From contig NZ_BCPY01000003.1 of assembly GCF_001544195.1 (NCBI RefSeq), positions 1 through 64,000 of the forward strand: 64,000 nt of DNA, read 5' to 3'. Under the pieces are notes generated by a model that was not told where the DNA came from, searched no databases, and saw only the letters and a program-made list of their open reading frames with translations. The stretch is from Tetragenococcus solitarius NBRC 100494. Lineage in GTDB: Bacteria > Bacillota > Bacilli > Lactobacillales > Enterococcaceae. Positions 27,161-37,008 of the stretch are shown piece by piece; positions within the stretch are counted from its first letter, which is position 1, and each line of letters starts with the position of its first letter. The translations under genes and the position numbers were made by a program.

Positions 27161-28114
27161 ATGCTTTATTATACAATTCATAATAACTACCTAATTAAAC
27201 AAGACCAAAACACCAAAAATACCATGTGGTTGCATGTGGAAGATCCTACTTCACAAGAAATAGATACTTTAACCAAGACTTATAAATTGCCTAAAGATTA
27301 TCTATCTGCCGTTTTAGATGATGAAGAAAATTCGCGTAGTGAGGGGTTACAACAAAAGATAATGAAAAAAGCAGTTCTTTTGCTCCTTCAATTTCCCTAT
27401 GAGATGACTAGCCCCTCAGGCTTTCAACAATTTGAAACTTATCCGTTATCTTTGATTATAACACCCGAAAACCGAATTATTACAGTGACAAAGTATCCAC
27501 TTCCTTTTTTTAAAAGAATTAAAGAACATTATTTCAAACCAAACGACAATAATCCTGAAATGAATATTTTATTAGAGATCTTATGGCAAGTCGTCCTTTC
27601 ATTTAACCGTTGTTTAAAGCAGACCAAAACGAAGTTGGACCATCTAGAAAATCAAATTAAAGTTTCCACTCAAAATGAACAGCTCTATCAAATAATGGAT
27701 ATTCAAAAAAGCTTAGTTTCCTTTGATGAAGCGACCTCGGCAAACTTGAAAACTTTAACAGCTTTTGCGCATACAGAATTGTTCCAAGAAAATCATGCTT
27801 TAAAAAATCATTTACATGATATTTTAGTAGAAACCCAGCAGGCCTTAACCTCAGCCAATATTCATTTAAAGTTTGCTACGCATATGAATGACACTTTTTC
27901 ATCGGCCGTTTCTAACAACTTGAATAATGTGATGAAGATACTTACTTCAGTGACCATTGTCTTAACAATACCTACGATTATTGGTGGAATCTATGGAATG
28001 AATGTTAAATTACCTATTGCTAAAAATCCCTATGCGTTTTGGATTATTATGGTAGGAACCGTGATTATCAGCTGGGTTACTATCAGAATTTTAAAGAAAA
28101 AAAATCTTTTATAG
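27161..28114 (+). CDS. CorA family divalent cation transporter
   Basis: A 317-residue CorA-type protein. It has a large cytoplasmic N-domain, a long coiled-coil stalk (about 150-250) and two C-terminal transmembrane helices. The selectivity motif YGMN sits at the end of the first helix (GGIYGMNVKLP, about residue 280), and a basic tail KKKNLL ends the protein. The family forms pentameric Mg(II)/Co(II) channels. Some members transport other ions. It is the only plus-strand gene pair in this region, with a 38-residue peptide gene after it. Confidence 0.88.
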   Translation: MLYYTIHNNYLIKQDQNTKNTMWLHVEDPTSQEIDTLTKTYKLPKDYLSAVLDDEENSRSEGLQQKIMKKAVLLLLQFPYEMTSPSGFQQFETYPLSLIITPENRIITVTKYPLPFFKRIKEHYFKPNDNNPEMNILLEILWQVVLSFNRCLKQTKTKLDHLENQIKVSTQNEQLYQIMDIQKSLVSFDEATSANLKTLTAFAHTELFQENHALKNHLHDILVETQQALTSANIHLKFATHMNDTFSSAVSNNLNNVMKILTSVTIVLTIPTIIGGIYGMNVKLPIAKNPYAFWIIMVGTVIISWVTIRILKKKNLL

Positions 28115-28189
28115 TTTTTAAGTTGTTTTCTTGTTTTCTGAAGATTTAGGTTGTAAACTGTCATTATCATATTAAAAGGATGAATACAC

Positions 28190-28306
28190 ATGCGAGATAA
28201 AAAACCAACAAGCACTTTTTCCAAAGTGACCAAAGTAGTTATTTGGATTATGTTAATTGTCACAATCGGTACAGTTGTATTGAGTGCTGTAGCAGCACTT
28301 GTCTAA
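28190..28306 (+). CDS. DUF4044-like single-helix membrane peptide
   Basis: A 38-residue ORF (MRDKKPTSTFSKVTKVVIW then a hydrophobic C-terminal half). It starts at an ATG with AAAAGGATG upstream and is followed at once by a strong terminator. The basic N-tail and the single C-terminal helix (about residues 16-38) fit the DUF4044 family of tiny Lactobacillales membrane proteins. Function is unknown. It is shorter than usual gene-finder cut-offs. Confidence 0.75.
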   Translation: MRDKKPTSTFSKVTKVVIWIMLIVTIGTVVLSAVAALV

Positions 28307-28322
28307 AAATTCCAACGACAAT

Positions 28323-28356
28323 GCAGCTCCTAATCGGTAGGAGCTGCTTTTTTTAT
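28323..28356 (+). terminator. Intrinsic terminator after the DUF4044-like gene
   Basis: A perfect 10-bp GC-rich stem (28323..28332 with 28338..28347), a 5-nt loop and seven T on the plus strand. There is no T tract on the minus strand. Confidence 0.9.
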
Positions 28357-30035
28357 CCGATTTTTCCTGCTTGTGTCAGCATTTCTTTTGCATTTTCCAA
28401 TGTCAGCTCAGTAATTTCTGCACCAGAAAGCATGCGGGCAATCTCTCTAATACGCTTAGTAGTATCAATTTCCTTTACAATGGTTCTCGTTCTGCCATCC
28501 TGGATTTCTTTACTGATTAAGTACTGATAATCTCCTGCAGCTGCGACTTGAGGCAAATGAGTAATACACAGTACTTGAGAGCCAGAAGCAATACCACTGA
28601 TTTTTTCGGCAATAGCCTGTGCGACCCTTCCGCTCACTCCTGTATCTACCTCATCAAAAACAATACTTGTTTTTTCTTGGGCTTTGGAAAAAATCGACTT
28701 TACTGCCAATAAAATGCGTGATAATTCTCCGCCTGAAGCAACTTTTGCTAATGGTTTTAAGGGCTCCCCTGGATTTGTTGTGATATAAAACTCCACTTGA
28801 TCAAACCCATTTTTATTTAATTCTTTCTTTCCATCAGAAAAGCGCACCTCAAATTGAGTGTTTTCAAGATATAGGTCCGCCAGTTCTTGCAAAATATCTT
28901 TTTCTAGTTTATGAGCAATGTTCTTTCGTTGTGAATGCAACTTCTCGGCTTTTTTACAAATCTCATTATGTTTCTTCTCCAAATTAAGTTGCAATTCTTC
29001 TAAACGGTTGCCTGTATCATCGGCTTGTGCTAATTCTTCTGTTATTTTTTTGTAATAATCTAAAATAAAAGCAATTGATTCTCCGTATTTACGTTTAAGT
29101 TGGTGAATAACTTCTAAACGTGCGTTTACTTCTTCTAAGCGCCCTTCATCTAGTTCTAATTGGTCAAGTACGCTGGAAATTTCCCCTGCAGCATCTTGTA
29201 GTGTGTAGTAAGCATTTTGTAAACTTTCATTAATTTGTTCATATTCTTTATCCAAATGGGCTACTTCTTGTATCTCCTGAGCAGCAATGCCTATGCCATC
29301 TAAGCTGTTGTCGGTTTCACCCGCTAAAATTTCATGACTTTTAGCAAAGGCATCAACAATTTTTTGGAAGTTCGTTAATTTATCACGCTCTTCAGTCAGC
29401 TTTTCCTCTTCATCTATCTGTAAGTTTGCCTCTTCAATTTCCCTTTTTTGGAACGCTAGCATGTCAATCCGCTGTATGTAAGATTGTTCATTTTCTTGAA
29501 TCGTTCGTACTTTTCTTTCTAATTCACGAAATTCGTTATAGGTCTTTTTAAAATCGGATAATTCGTCTTTAAAAGCTTGAGAACCAAAACTATCTACTAA
29601 CTGTAAGTGTTTTTCTGGCTGCAAAAGGTCTTGGTGTTCATTTTGACCTTGAATATCAACTAGATAAGCACCGATCCGCTTTAAGTTTCCTAAGGTAACA
29701 ATTCTACCATTCACTCGACAAATGCTTTTCCCAGAATTCATAATATCGCGTTGAATAATTAATAGCTCGTCTTGTTGATCAATTCCTAGGTCGTTCAGTA
29801 ATGAATTAAAAGAAGGGACCTTCGGTAATTCAAATAAACCTTCTAGCACACATTTTTGTTTGCCTTGTCGGATATAATCGGTCGATCCTCTTCCTCCTGC
29901 TAAAAGTCCCATAGCGTCGATAATAATTGATTTACCGGCACCGGTCTCTCCTGTCAAAGCCGTCATTCCCTGATGAAAAGTTAAGTGCAATTTTTTTATA
30001 ATGGCAAAATTTTCAATGGACAACTCTAATAACAT
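28353..30035 (-). CDS. recN: DNA repair protein RecN
   Basis: A 560-residue SMC-like ATPase that acts early in double-strand-break repair. Walker A is GETGAGKS near residue 29. Two long coiled-coil arms (about 150-360) follow, then the ABC signature ASGGELSR, Walker B SIVFDEVDTGVSG and the LCITHLPQVAA switch near residue 485. The start is the ATG six bases after AAGGAGAG. An upstream extension in frame overlaps argR. The argR-recN order is standard in Firmicutes. Confidence 0.95.
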   Translation of the reverse strand: MLLELSIENFAIIKKLHLTFHQGMTALTGETGAGKSIIIDAMGLLAGGRGSTDYIRQGKQKCVLEGLFELPKVPSFNSLLNDLGIDQQDELLIIQRDIMNSGKSICRVNGRIVTLGNLKRIGAYLVDIQGQNEHQDLLQPEKHLQLVDSFGSQAFKDELSDFKKTYNEFRELERKVRTIQENEQSYIQRIDMLAFQKREIEEANLQIDEEEKLTEERDKLTNFQKIVDAFAKSHEILAGETDNSLDGIGIAAQEIQEVAHLDKEYEQINESLQNAYYTLQDAAGEISSVLDQLELDEGRLEEVNARLEVIHQLKRKYGESIAFILDYYKKITEELAQADDTGNRLEELQLNLEKKHNEICKKAEKLHSQRKNIAHKLEKDILQELADLYLENTQFEVRFSDGKKELNKNGFDQVEFYITTNPGEPLKPLAKVASGGELSRILLAVKSIFSKAQEKTSIVFDEVDTGVSGRVAQAIAEKISGIASGSQVLCITHLPQVAAAGDYQYLISKEIQDGRTRTIVKEIDTTKRIREIARMLSGAEITELTLENAKEMLTQAGKIG

Positions 30036-30048
30036 GTGAAGCTCTCCT

Positions 30049-30501
30049 TTATTGAGTATACTTTTGCAATGCTTGAAATAGATTTTCTTTATCTTGAATG
30101 GTTTTAGCAATCATCAAGATATTATCATCGTCATTTAAAATAGCGAATAATTCTTCATCAAAGTATTTATCAATCAAATTCGCAATCGCAGAGGCGTTGC
30201 CTGGCAATGTTTTTAAAACGACAAATTTATCCATCTGATCTAATGATACAAAAGCATTTTTTAGTAATTTATTTAATTTTTCACTCATATCTTCGTCTGA
30301 TTCTACAGGAATACTATAGCGATAGCCACCGTTTGCTGCTGGAACTTTAATCAATTTTAACTCTTTAATATCTCTTGAAACAGTAGCCTGTGTGACTTCA
30401 GCATTGCGTGCTTGTAAAGCTGCGACTAATTCTTCTTGTTTTTGTATACTTTCTTCTTCTATTAATTGGATAATTAACTGGTGTCTTTCTTCTTTTCGCA
30501 T
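30049..30501 (-). CDS. argR: Arginine repressor ArgR/AhrC
   Basis: A 150-residue hexameric arginine-responsive regulator. The N-terminal winged helix has the recognition segment VTQATVSRDIKELKL near residue 35. The C-terminal oligomerisation and arginine-binding domain carries NASAIANLIDKYFDEELFAILNDDDNILMI-like sequence with the key Asp pair. An ARG-box-like site lies upstream, which suggests autoregulation. recN follows 13 bases after the stop. Confidence 0.93.
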   Translation of the reverse strand: MRKEERHQLIIQLIEEESIQKQEELVAALQARNAEVTQATVSRDIKELKLIKVPAANGGYRYSIPVESDEDMSEKLNKLLKNAFVSLDQMDKFVVLKTLPGNASAIANLIDKYFDEELFAILNDDDNILMIAKTIQDKENLFQALQKYTQ

Positions 30502-30541
30502 GTAAATCCCCCTAGTAAAAATATTTATATTATTCCTGTAT

Positions 30542-30559
30542 CTTTGTATTTTTATTCAA
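30542..30559 (-). promoter_or_regulatory. ARG box upstream of argR
   Basis: The minus strand reads TTGAATAAAAATACAAAG, which agrees at nearly every position with the Bacillus AhrC box CATGAATAAAAATKCAAK. It is 41-58 bases before the argR start. Confidence 0.65.
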
Positions 30560-30623
30560 TTCGTACTTATCATAGCTTATTTTAATTAATAATAAAAGAC
30601 AGTATAGGAAGTTTCTGCCAGCA

Positions 30624-30655
30624 CAAAAAAAGAAACGCTCTTGACGTTTCTTTCT
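30624..30655 (-). terminator. Intrinsic terminator after tlyA
   Basis: A 9-bp stem AAAGAAACG/CGTTTCTTT (30629..30637 with 30645..30653) with a 7-nt loop and a T tract on the minus strand, starting a few bases after the tlyA stop. Confidence 0.85.
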
Positions 30656-31471
30656 TTATTTATCTAAATTATTATGAGCTTTGGCCACTAATTGTCCCAA
30701 ATTTATATTTGAATGGTCGTTTCCAGATTGGTCAGTTTTTTCAAAATGCGCGATAAATTCAATATTTCCGCCTCCACCTGTAACCGGTGAGTAATTTAGC
30801 GCTTGTAAATTATAATTTTCCTGTAGGGCAAAATGTATAATATCTTCTAACACTTCTTGGTGAACGACAGGATCGTGAATGATCCCTTTTTTTCCAACAG
30901 AGTTTTTTCCCGCTTCAAACTGAGGCTTAATGAGTGCCATTACATTGCCTTGATTGGTCAGTATTGGATAAAGAGCTGGCAAAATTTTTTTCAATGAAAT
31001 AAACGATACATCAATTGTAGCCACTTCAGGTTTACCTCTAGTAAAATCTTCCGGCTTACAGTAGCGAAAATTTCTTCTTTCCATGACCACTACGCGTGGA
31101 TCCTGTCTAATTTTCCAAGCTAGTTGATTATAGCCAACATCAAGCGCATAACTTAACTTGGCCCCATTTTGTAAAGCACAATCGGTAAATCCACCAGTTG
31201 AGGCTCCGATATCAAGCAAAATTTTATTCTTTACATGAAAATCAAATACTTCTAAGGCTTTTTCCAACTTTAATCCACCACGTGAAACATAAGGCAATGG
31301 TTCACCAATAAGTTTAAGTATCGTATCTTGAGGGAGCTTTTCACCAGGCTTATCTAAACGCTGATTTTTTTGTGTGTAAACTGTACCAGCCATGATCCCT
31401 CTTTTAGCTTGTTCTCTTGTTTCAAAAAGACCTTGTTGAAAAGCTAAAACATCTACTCGTTCTTTTTTCAT
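30656..31471 (-). CDS. tlyA: TlyA family rRNA 2'-O-methyltransferase
   Basis: A 271-residue protein with an N-terminal S4 RNA-binding domain (about 1-60) and a C-terminal FtsJ/RrmJ-like methyltransferase domain. The SAM motif is LLDIGASTGGFTDCALQNGA near residue 83, and the catalytic lysine stretch VMALIKPQFEAGK is near 185. TlyA methylates cytidine 2'-O in rRNA. In some Firmicutes the homologue YqxC is described as a haemolysin, which is doubtful. The start overlaps the ispA stop by four bases (ATGA). Confidence 0.92.
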   Translation of the reverse strand: MKKERVDVLAFQQGLFETREQAKRGIMAGTVYTQKNQRLDKPGEKLPQDTILKLIGEPLPYVSRGGLKLEKALEVFDFHVKNKILLDIGASTGGFTDCALQNGAKLSYALDVGYNQLAWKIRQDPRVVVMERRNFRYCKPEDFTRGKPEVATIDVSFISLKKILPALYPILTNQGNVMALIKPQFEAGKNSVGKKGIIHDPVVHQEVLEDIIHFALQENYNLQALNYSPVTGGGGNIEFIAHFEKTDQSGNDHSNINLGQLVAKAHNNLDK

Positions 31472-32364
31472 TGACTGCCTCTTTCCAATTCAAATAACTG
31501 AATCATCTCTTGTAATAAAGTGGGATCAAAATCGTTAAAAGATAAATTAGCAAGTATCTTGCGTGCTTGAGCTAACTGAGTAGTAAGTGCTGCTTTTGCT
31601 TGTTCTACTCCTAATAAAGCTGGATATGTATTTTTCCCTGCGGCACTATCTTTTTGCGTTTTCTTCCCCATTTTCTCAGTTGTTGCCAACTCATCAAGCA
31701 AGTCATCTCTAATTTGAAAGGCTAACCCCAAATAGGAGGCAAAATTATCTAACTGACTTAATACTCGTTCGCTTTGATCGGCTAAAATCCCTCCGCCAAC
31801 TACAGCAAAACGAATTAAAGCTCCTGTTTTCTTTTGATGAAGTGCTGTCAACTCAGAAAAAGACAGCTGCTCTTGCTCACTTTGGATATCACGTACTTGT
31901 CCAGCAATCATCCCACTAGCTCCAGCCGATTTTGCCAGTAAATGTAGCAAACGATTTTTAGAGGTTGCTTCTAGCTTTATTTCAGCGACTAGCTCAAAAG
32001 AACTCGTTAACAACGCATCACCAGCTAAGATGGCTAAAGCTTCACCAAACACCACATGATTGGTCGCTTGACCACGACGTAAATAATCATCATCCATCGC
32101 CGGTAGATCATCATGAATAAGCGAATAAGTATGGACCATCTCTAAAGCTGCCGCCACTTGGTAGGCTTGCTTTGTAATATTTTTTCCAAAAGCAGCAACA
32201 GTCGCTAGTAACAACAAAGGACGGATACGTTTGCCTCCAGCGTTGATTGAATACAGCATGCTCTCTTGTAATTGCTCATTTGCCGTATGTGTCTTAATAA
32301 AATCTTCTATCTGCTTTTCAACTTCCGGTAACTTGTCTTCTTGCCATGTTGCTAAATCGTTCAT
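31468..32364 (-). CDS. ispA: Polyprenyl (farnesyl/geranylgeranyl) diphosphate synthase
   Basis: A 298-residue all-helical trans-prenyltransferase. The first aspartate-rich motif is [15 protein letters not shown] (about residue 85) and the second FQIRDDLLD (about 225). It condenses IPP with allylic diphosphates and supplies C15/C20 chains for undecaprenyl phosphate and quinone precursors. It overlaps xseB and tlyA by four bases on each side, showing a tightly coupled operon. Confidence 0.93.
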   Translation of the reverse strand: MNDLATWQEDKLPEVEKQIEDFIKTHTANEQLQESMLYSINAGGKRIRPLLLLATVAAFGKNITKQAYQVAAALEMVHTYSLIHDDLPAMDDDYLRRGQATNHVVFGEALAILAGDALLTSSFELVAEIKLEATSKNRLLHLLAKSAGASGMIAGQVRDIQSEQEQLSFSELTALHQKKTGALIRFAVVGGGILADQSERVLSQLDNFASYLGLAFQIRDDLLDELATTEKMGKKTQKDSAAGKNTYPALLGVEQAKAALTTQLAQARKILANLSFNDFDPTLLQEMIQLFELERGSQ

Positions 32365-32582
32365 TGATCTTCCTCTTCAAATGGTTCTTCTTTATCCTCT
32401 TCAGTCATCATCTTTGTTAAAGTTTTTTCTGCCTTAGATAAGGTATCCTTACATTGCTTGCTTAGATCCATCCCTTTTTGGAACGCATCTAAAGCTTCTT
32501 CTAAAGGCACATCTCCTTGCTCTAAGCGAGTCACAATTTTTTCTAGTTCTTCCAGTGATTCTTCAAATGTCTCCTCTGCCAT
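32361..32582 (-). CDS. xseB: Exodeoxyribonuclease VII small subunit
   Basis: A 73-residue acidic helical hairpin ([17 protein letters not shown] ... [16 protein letters not shown]) typical of XseB. It binds along XseA to form ExoVII, which degrades single-stranded DNA. The start is the ATG five bases after GGAGGAT. It lies inside the last 20 bases of xseA. Confidence 0.95.
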   Translation of the reverse strand: MAEETFEESLEELEKIVTRLEQGDVPLEEALDAFQKGMDLSKQCKDTLSKAEKTLTKMMTEEDKEEPFEEEDQ

Positions 32583-33909
32583 CTTTATCCTCCTCAATTT
32601 CGACCACCCTAGTTTGTACTTGGCCATCCTTATAATGAATATTCAATTGATCTTCTTTAGCCAATTCATGAACAGACTTTATGACCTTTTCGTCTTTAGT
32701 AGTATAACTATACCCTCGTCCCATAATCTTTAAAGGGCTTAATAAGTCCAATGCTTGTACTGTCTGTTCAAAAGCTTGTTGTTTTTTGGAAAGTATTTGC
32801 CAGATTTGTTTTTGTAATCGCTCTTTTAGGTATTCTACTTCCTGTTTTGTCTCTTTTACTTTTGCCACAGGTGCTGACTGTTGCAGACGGTAATTTATCT
32901 GAGTATAAGCTTTTTCTTTTTCATAAACCAACCGTTGCAACGTTTGGTGCATTCGCTGATTTAGCTGGTCTAGTTTAATTGATTGTGCTTCATATAATCG
33001 TTCTGGCTGTCGAAAAATATAAGAATTCTGCACTCTTTGGAAACGTTCTTGTTTCCGCTGAATTTGTCGAATGTAGGCTTGTTGTAAGCGCGCTTGTTTT
33101 TCTTCAATTCGTAATATTTCTTCTGTTAAGACAGGCACAGCTAGCTCAGCTGCCGCTGTCGGCGTAGCAGCTCGAACATCAGCTACTAAATCGGCGATCG
33201 TTGTATCTGTTTCATGTCCAACAGATGAAATCACCGGAAGGTCACAAGAGGCAATAGCCCTAGCGACCCGTTCTTCATTAAAGGGCCATAAGTCCTCAAT
33301 CGAACCACCGCCGCGACCAATAATTACTGTGTCAAAGTTTCCCATTTTTTGTACGCGTTGAATGTTTCTAACCACATCGTCTGCTGCTTTATCCCCTTGG
33401 ACAACCGTTGGAAACAAAACAATTTGAGCGATAGGGTATCTTCTTTTAGTCGTTGTGATGATATCTCGAATCACTGCTCCGCTAGGACTTGTTAAAACAG
33501 CAATTCTTTTGGGAAACTTGGGCAGGGACTTTTTGGGTAAACGAAATAAACCTTCAGCATCTAACTTTTTTTTCAATTGCTCATAAGCCTGATACAAGGC
33601 CCCAATACCATCAGGTTGCATTTGGTCGATATAAATTTGGTAATTCCCTGTTGTTTCATAAATCGAGATGCGTCCTACAACCATTACTTTCATACCTTCT
33701 TCAGGCTGAAACTCCAATTTACGAAAAGCATTTTTAAACATCACTGCCGAAATCTTGGCTTTATCATCTTTTATATTAAAATACTGATGATTTGGGCGTA
33801 AGCGGAAATTGGAAATCTCCCCTGTTAAAAAAACTTTTTCTAAATAAGGATCCGCATCAAATTTTCTTTTTAGATACTTAGTAAGTGCACTGACTGTTAA
33901 ATATTCCAT
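32563..33909 (-). CDS. xseA: Exodeoxyribonuclease VII large subunit
   Basis: A 448-residue nuclease subunit. An N-terminal OB fold (about 1-100, [22 protein letters not shown]) is followed by a catalytic domain with [29 protein letters not shown] (about 230-260). A long coiled coil (about 270-390) follows and a C-terminal segment begins [13 protein letters not shown]. It follows folD by 3 bases. Confidence 0.95.
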   Translation of the reverse strand: MEYLTVSALTKYLKRKFDADPYLEKVFLTGEISNFRLRPNHQYFNIKDDKAKISAVMFKNAFRKLEFQPEEGMKVMVVGRISIYETTGNYQIYIDQMQPDGIGALYQAYEQLKKKLDAEGLFRLPKKSLPKFPKRIAVLTSPSGAVIRDIITTTKRRYPIAQIVLFPTVVQGDKAADDVVRNIQRVQKMGNFDTVIIGRGGGSIEDLWPFNEERVARAIASCDLPVISSVGHETDTTIADLVADVRAATPTAAAELAVPVLTEEILRIEEKQARLQQAYIRQIQRKQERFQRVQNSYIFRQPERLYEAQSIKLDQLNQRMHQTLQRLVYEKEKAYTQINYRLQQSAPVAKVKETKQEVEYLKERLQKQIWQILSKKQQAFEQTVQALDLLSPLKIMGRGYSYTTKDEKVIKSVHELAKEDQLNIHYKDGQVQTRVVEIEEDKDGRGDI

Positions 33910-33912
33910 CAG

Positions 33913-34764
33913 CTAATCTAACTCCTGACGTTTGCAAGCTTCGATTGTTTGTTGCATTAACATAGTGATTGTCATCGGTCCAACCCCTTTAGGAACAGGC
34001 GTAATAAAGCTGGTAAGAGGCTCAACTTCATCAAATTTTACATCCCCAATTAACTTCCCATTTTCGTCACGATTCATGCCTACATCAATGACGACAGCGC
34101 CTTTTTTGATAAATTCTTTTGTTACAAAATGGCCTTTGCCTACTGCTGATACAATGATATCCGCTTGTCTAGCTAAGGCTGGTAATTTTTTTGTATATGA
34201 ATGAGCCATCGTTACAGTCGCATTTTGCGCTAAAAGCAGTTGAGCCATTGGCTTACCTACAATATTACTGCGTCCAATAACCAAAGCGTTTTTTCCAGCT
34301 AGTCCAATTTCATAAGCTTCAAACATCTTCATAATACCATAAGGGGTACATGGGATGGCTTCGGGCTGGCCTAGTAAGAGTTTTCCCATATTTACCGGAT
34401 GAAAACCGTCGACATCTTTTTTAGGATCAATGGTAAGCAGTACTTTTTGCTCATCAATATGCTCCGGCAAGGGTAATTGTACTAAAATCCCATGATAATT
34501 GGGATCATTGTTATATTTTTTTATTTCAGACAATAATTCTGCCTCGCTGATATCTGCGGGAAAATTTTCTAACTTTGACTGTATGCCAATTTTTTGAGCA
34601 GCGATTTCCTTATTTTTTATATAGGTTTTACTTGCAGGATCGTCTCCTATTAAAAAAACAACTAACCCTGGAGTGATATTTTGTTTTTTTAAATCTGCAA
34701 CTTCCAAGCGCATCTGCTCTTGCATATTATCTGCTAGCTCTCTGCCTTTAATCAACTCTGCCAT
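33913..34764 (-). CDS. folD: Bifunctional methylenetetrahydrofolate dehydrogenase/cyclohydrolase
   Basis: A 283-residue FolD. It interconverts methylene-, methenyl- and formyl-tetrahydrofolate with NADP. The catalytic tyrosine and lysine lie in SKTYIKNKEIAAQKIGI (about residue 49 on). The signature VQLPLPEH and the NADP motif IGRSNIVGKPMAQLL (about 165-180) are clear, and PKGVGPMTITML closes the site. Gene order nusB-folD-xseAB-ispA-tlyA is the usual Firmicutes one. Confidence 0.96.
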   Translation of the reverse strand: MAELIKGRELADNMQEQMRLEVADLKKQNITPGLVVFLIGDDPASKTYIKNKEIAAQKIGIQSKLENFPADISEAELLSEIKKYNNDPNYHGILVQLPLPEHIDEQKVLLTIDPKKDVDGFHPVNMGKLLLGQPEAIPCTPYGIMKMFEAYEIGLAGKNALVIGRSNIVGKPMAQLLLAQNATVTMAHSYTKKLPALARQADIIVSAVGKGHFVTKEFIKKGAVVIDVGMNRDENGKLIGDVKFDEVEPLTSFITPVPKGVGPMTITMLMQQTIEACKRQELD

Positions 34765-34835
34765 GATCGATCACACTTTCTCATATTATTTTTTTATTCT
34801 AGCATAACTTTATCTTTTCAACAAAAGAAGCTAGC

Positions 34836-35285
34836 TTATAAGCTAGCCTCAATTTCTGCATTTACTGCTGATAAAATACCATTTACAAATTTACGCGATT
34901 GTTCATCACTAAAAGTCTTTGTTAGTTCGATAGCTTCATTTAATGCCACTTTGTTAGGGACGTCTTCCACATATAACATTTCAAATAATCCAATGCGAAG
35001 AATAATTAAGTCCATTTTAGATAACCTTTCAATACGCCAACCTTTGCGCAAATGATTTTTGATTTTTTCATCAAGCTCATCTTTGTTCTCACAAACACCT
35101 GTAACTAAAAAATCTAAATAAGCGGGAACAAAGTGCTCCTGATTCTTATCTACTATTTCAGCGTACTCTAATTCTAAAACAGCATTAATTGCATCTTTTT
35201 TCTCCAATACCTGGTTTACATCTAGTGGAAATAAAGCTTGTACAGCTTTTTGTCTGATTTTATGCCTGGATAACTCTTTACTCAT
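34836..35285 (-). CDS. nusB: Transcription antitermination factor NusB
   Basis: A 149-residue all-helical RNA-binding protein with the Arg/Lys-rich start SRHKIRQKAVQALF and conserved FVNGILSAV near the C-terminus. With NusE/S10 it binds boxA in rRNA transcripts. The ATG used lies after GAGGAAG and is inside the 3' end of the asp23-like gene, overlapping by 8 bases. The longer upstream frame has no good SD. Confidence 0.94.
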   Translation of the reverse strand: MSKELSRHKIRQKAVQALFPLDVNQVLEKKDAINAVLELEYAEIVDKNQEHFVPAYLDFLVTGVCENKDELDEKIKNHLRKGWRIERLSKMDLIILRIGLFEMLYVEDVPNKVALNEAIELTKTFSDEQSRKFVNGILSAVNAEIEASL

Positions 35286-35703
35286 TTTCTTCCTCATCGT
35301 TTTCAAAAAAATCATCTAAATCTAACTGCTCAGTTTTTTCTGGGATCATAGCAACAACATGAACATTGACTTCAGAAAGTTCCACATCTGTCATAAACAG
35401 AACTTGTTGTTTCACTCGATTTTGCATGTCCATTGCTACTTTGGGAACAGAGACCCCATATTTCATATAAATGTAGATATCTACTTTAATTCCTGTTTCA
35501 TCCATTGTTAAATAAACGCCCTTACCATAAGTGGAACGCCCTAATAATTCTGTAACATTGTTAGCAAAATTCCCTTGCATGCGATAGACGCCTTCAACTT
35601 TTGAAGCAGCAATTCCTATAATTACCTCGATGACCTCAGGAGCAATCACAATATCTCCTAGTTCCTGATTTGCATCTAAAACAAAATTTTTTTCATCAGC
35701 CAT
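35278..35703 (-). CDS. Asp23/Gls24 family envelope stress response protein (YqhY-like)
   Basis: A 141-residue protein of the Asp23/Gls24 fold with IVIAPEVIEVIIGIAASKVEGVYRM (about 18-42 in pieces) and the conserved second half ending in ..MIPEKT, then an acidic tail. The B. subtilis relative YqhY sits in the same place before nusB and is tied to control of acetyl-CoA carboxylase and lipid homeostasis. Enterococcal Gls24 is stress-linked. It starts the asp23-nusB-folD operon. Confidence 0.9.
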   Translation of the reverse strand: MADEKNFVLDANQELGDIVIAPEVIEVIIGIAASKVEGVYRMQGNFANNVTELLGRSTYGKGVYLTMDETGIKVDIYIYMKYGVSVPKVAMDMQNRVKQQVLFMTDVELSEVNVHVVAMIPEKTEQLDLDDFFENDEEENE

Positions 35704-35804
35704 TTAGATTCCTCCATTTTAGGATTGCTTTTCACTTTTTAGTTTATCATTTAATTTACAGATAAGCCAAATTAAAACTCAATAAATACTAAAATTTGAA
35801 CAAA

Positions 35805-36869
35805 TCATAAAATAATCAATTCTTTTGGTGAATGAGTTAATATCTCATTGCCAGTAGAAGTAATTAATAAATCATCTTCGATTCTAACGCCACCAATTTC
35901 TGGTAAATAAATACCTGGTTCATCCGTAATGACATTTCCTGGTACAAATACATTTTCTGCGCGTGAAGATACATTAGGACCTTCATGGATATCCAAGCCA
36001 ATCCCATGTCCAGTTGAATGACCAAAATCTTCACCATAACCAAAAGAAGCAATATGTTCACGGGCAACCGCATCTAATTCAATCCCGCTTATGCCTGGCT
36101 TGGCTGCTTCAATCACTTTTAACTGAGCGTCTAATACAATTTGATAAATTTCTTTTATCTTTTCACCTGGATCTCCAATAGCAAAAGTCCGCGTCATATC
36201 AGAAACATATCCTTCGTAATAACAGCCAAAGTCCAGCGTGATAATATCACCTTGTTCAATTGTTTTATTACTTGCCACGCCGTGAGGCATTGCAGATCGT
36301 GTTCCAGAAGCCACAATCGTATCAAAAGACACACCGTTAGCTCCTAATGAACGCATAAAGAAATCTAACTGATTGGCCACCTCAATTTCAGTCATTCCAG
36401 GTTGAACCATCTTTAATACGTGTTCAAACCCTTGGTCTGCAATATGACAAGCTTGTTTAATTTTCTCTATTTCTTGTTCGTCTTTTACTTCCCGCAAGCT
36501 TTCCAGCAGACCAGAAATTGGGATTAGCGCACTTTCTGTTATCAGCTCTTCAAGCAAGCTGTATTCAGAAAAACTGATATAGTCTTCTTCAAACGCAAGT
36601 GCATTGACTCCCTTACTTTGTACAAGTTGGGCTACTGTTTCAAAAATATTGCCACTATTTTTAACAATCTCAAATCCTTTTGCTTGCTTAGCAGCTTGTT
36701 GGGTATAACGAAAATCTGTGACAAAAAAAGCCTGTTCACCGGTGATAAGTGCTAAGCCGGTCGTTCCAGTGAAATTTGTGAAATAACGCAAATTATAAGC
36801 ACTCGTTATTAAAAAACCGTCTATTTCTTCTTGATGCATTTTTTCCCGCAAACGTTCAATTCGTGACAT
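35805..36869 (-). CDS. M24 family Xaa-Pro dipeptidase/aminopeptidase
   Basis: A 354-residue creatinase-fold metallopeptidase with an N-domain (about 1-125) and a pita-bread catalytic domain. Metal ligands are visible in TLDFGCYYEGYVSDMTRTF (two Asp), GHSTGHGIGLDIHE (His), ITDEPGIY (Glu) and VRIEDDLLI (Glu). It cleaves Xaa-Pro bonds in peptides. It corresponds to YqhT of B. subtilis, often called PepP/PepQ2. It has its own promoter. Confidence 0.93.
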   Translation of the reverse strand: MSRIERLREKMHQEEIDGFLITSAYNLRYFTNFTGTTGLALITGEQAFFVTDFRYTQQAAKQAKGFEIVKNSGNIFETVAQLVQSKGVNALAFEEDYISFSEYSLLEELITESALIPISGLLESLREVKDEQEIEKIKQACHIADQGFEHVLKMVQPGMTEIEVANQLDFFMRSLGANGVSFDTIVASGTRSAMPHGVASNKTIEQGDIITLDFGCYYEGYVSDMTRTFAIGDPGEKIKEIYQIVLDAQLKVIEAAKPGISGIELDAVAREHIASFGYGEDFGHSTGHGIGLDIHEGPNVSSRAENVFVPGNVITDEPGIYLPEIGGVRIEDDLLITSTGNEILTHSPKELIIL

Positions 36870-36903
36870 AATTATTTCCTTCTTTCCGTTTAGACTCCCA
36901 CCT

Positions 36904-36932
36904 ATTATAGCAAACTTCGTTGTTAAGTTAAA
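36904..36932 (-). promoter_or_regulatory. Promoter of the M24 peptidase gene
   Basis: Minus strand TTTAAC (36927..36932), 17 bases, perfect TATAAT (36904..36909) preceded by an extended -10 TG. It lies about 35 bases before the start codon. Confidence 0.65.
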
Positions 36933-37008
36933 CGAGTTTAATTTGTCAACGATTTTATGATAGCAAACCGCTCATTTAGCTTAGTTATACCTTTTACATC
37001 AAGTATAA

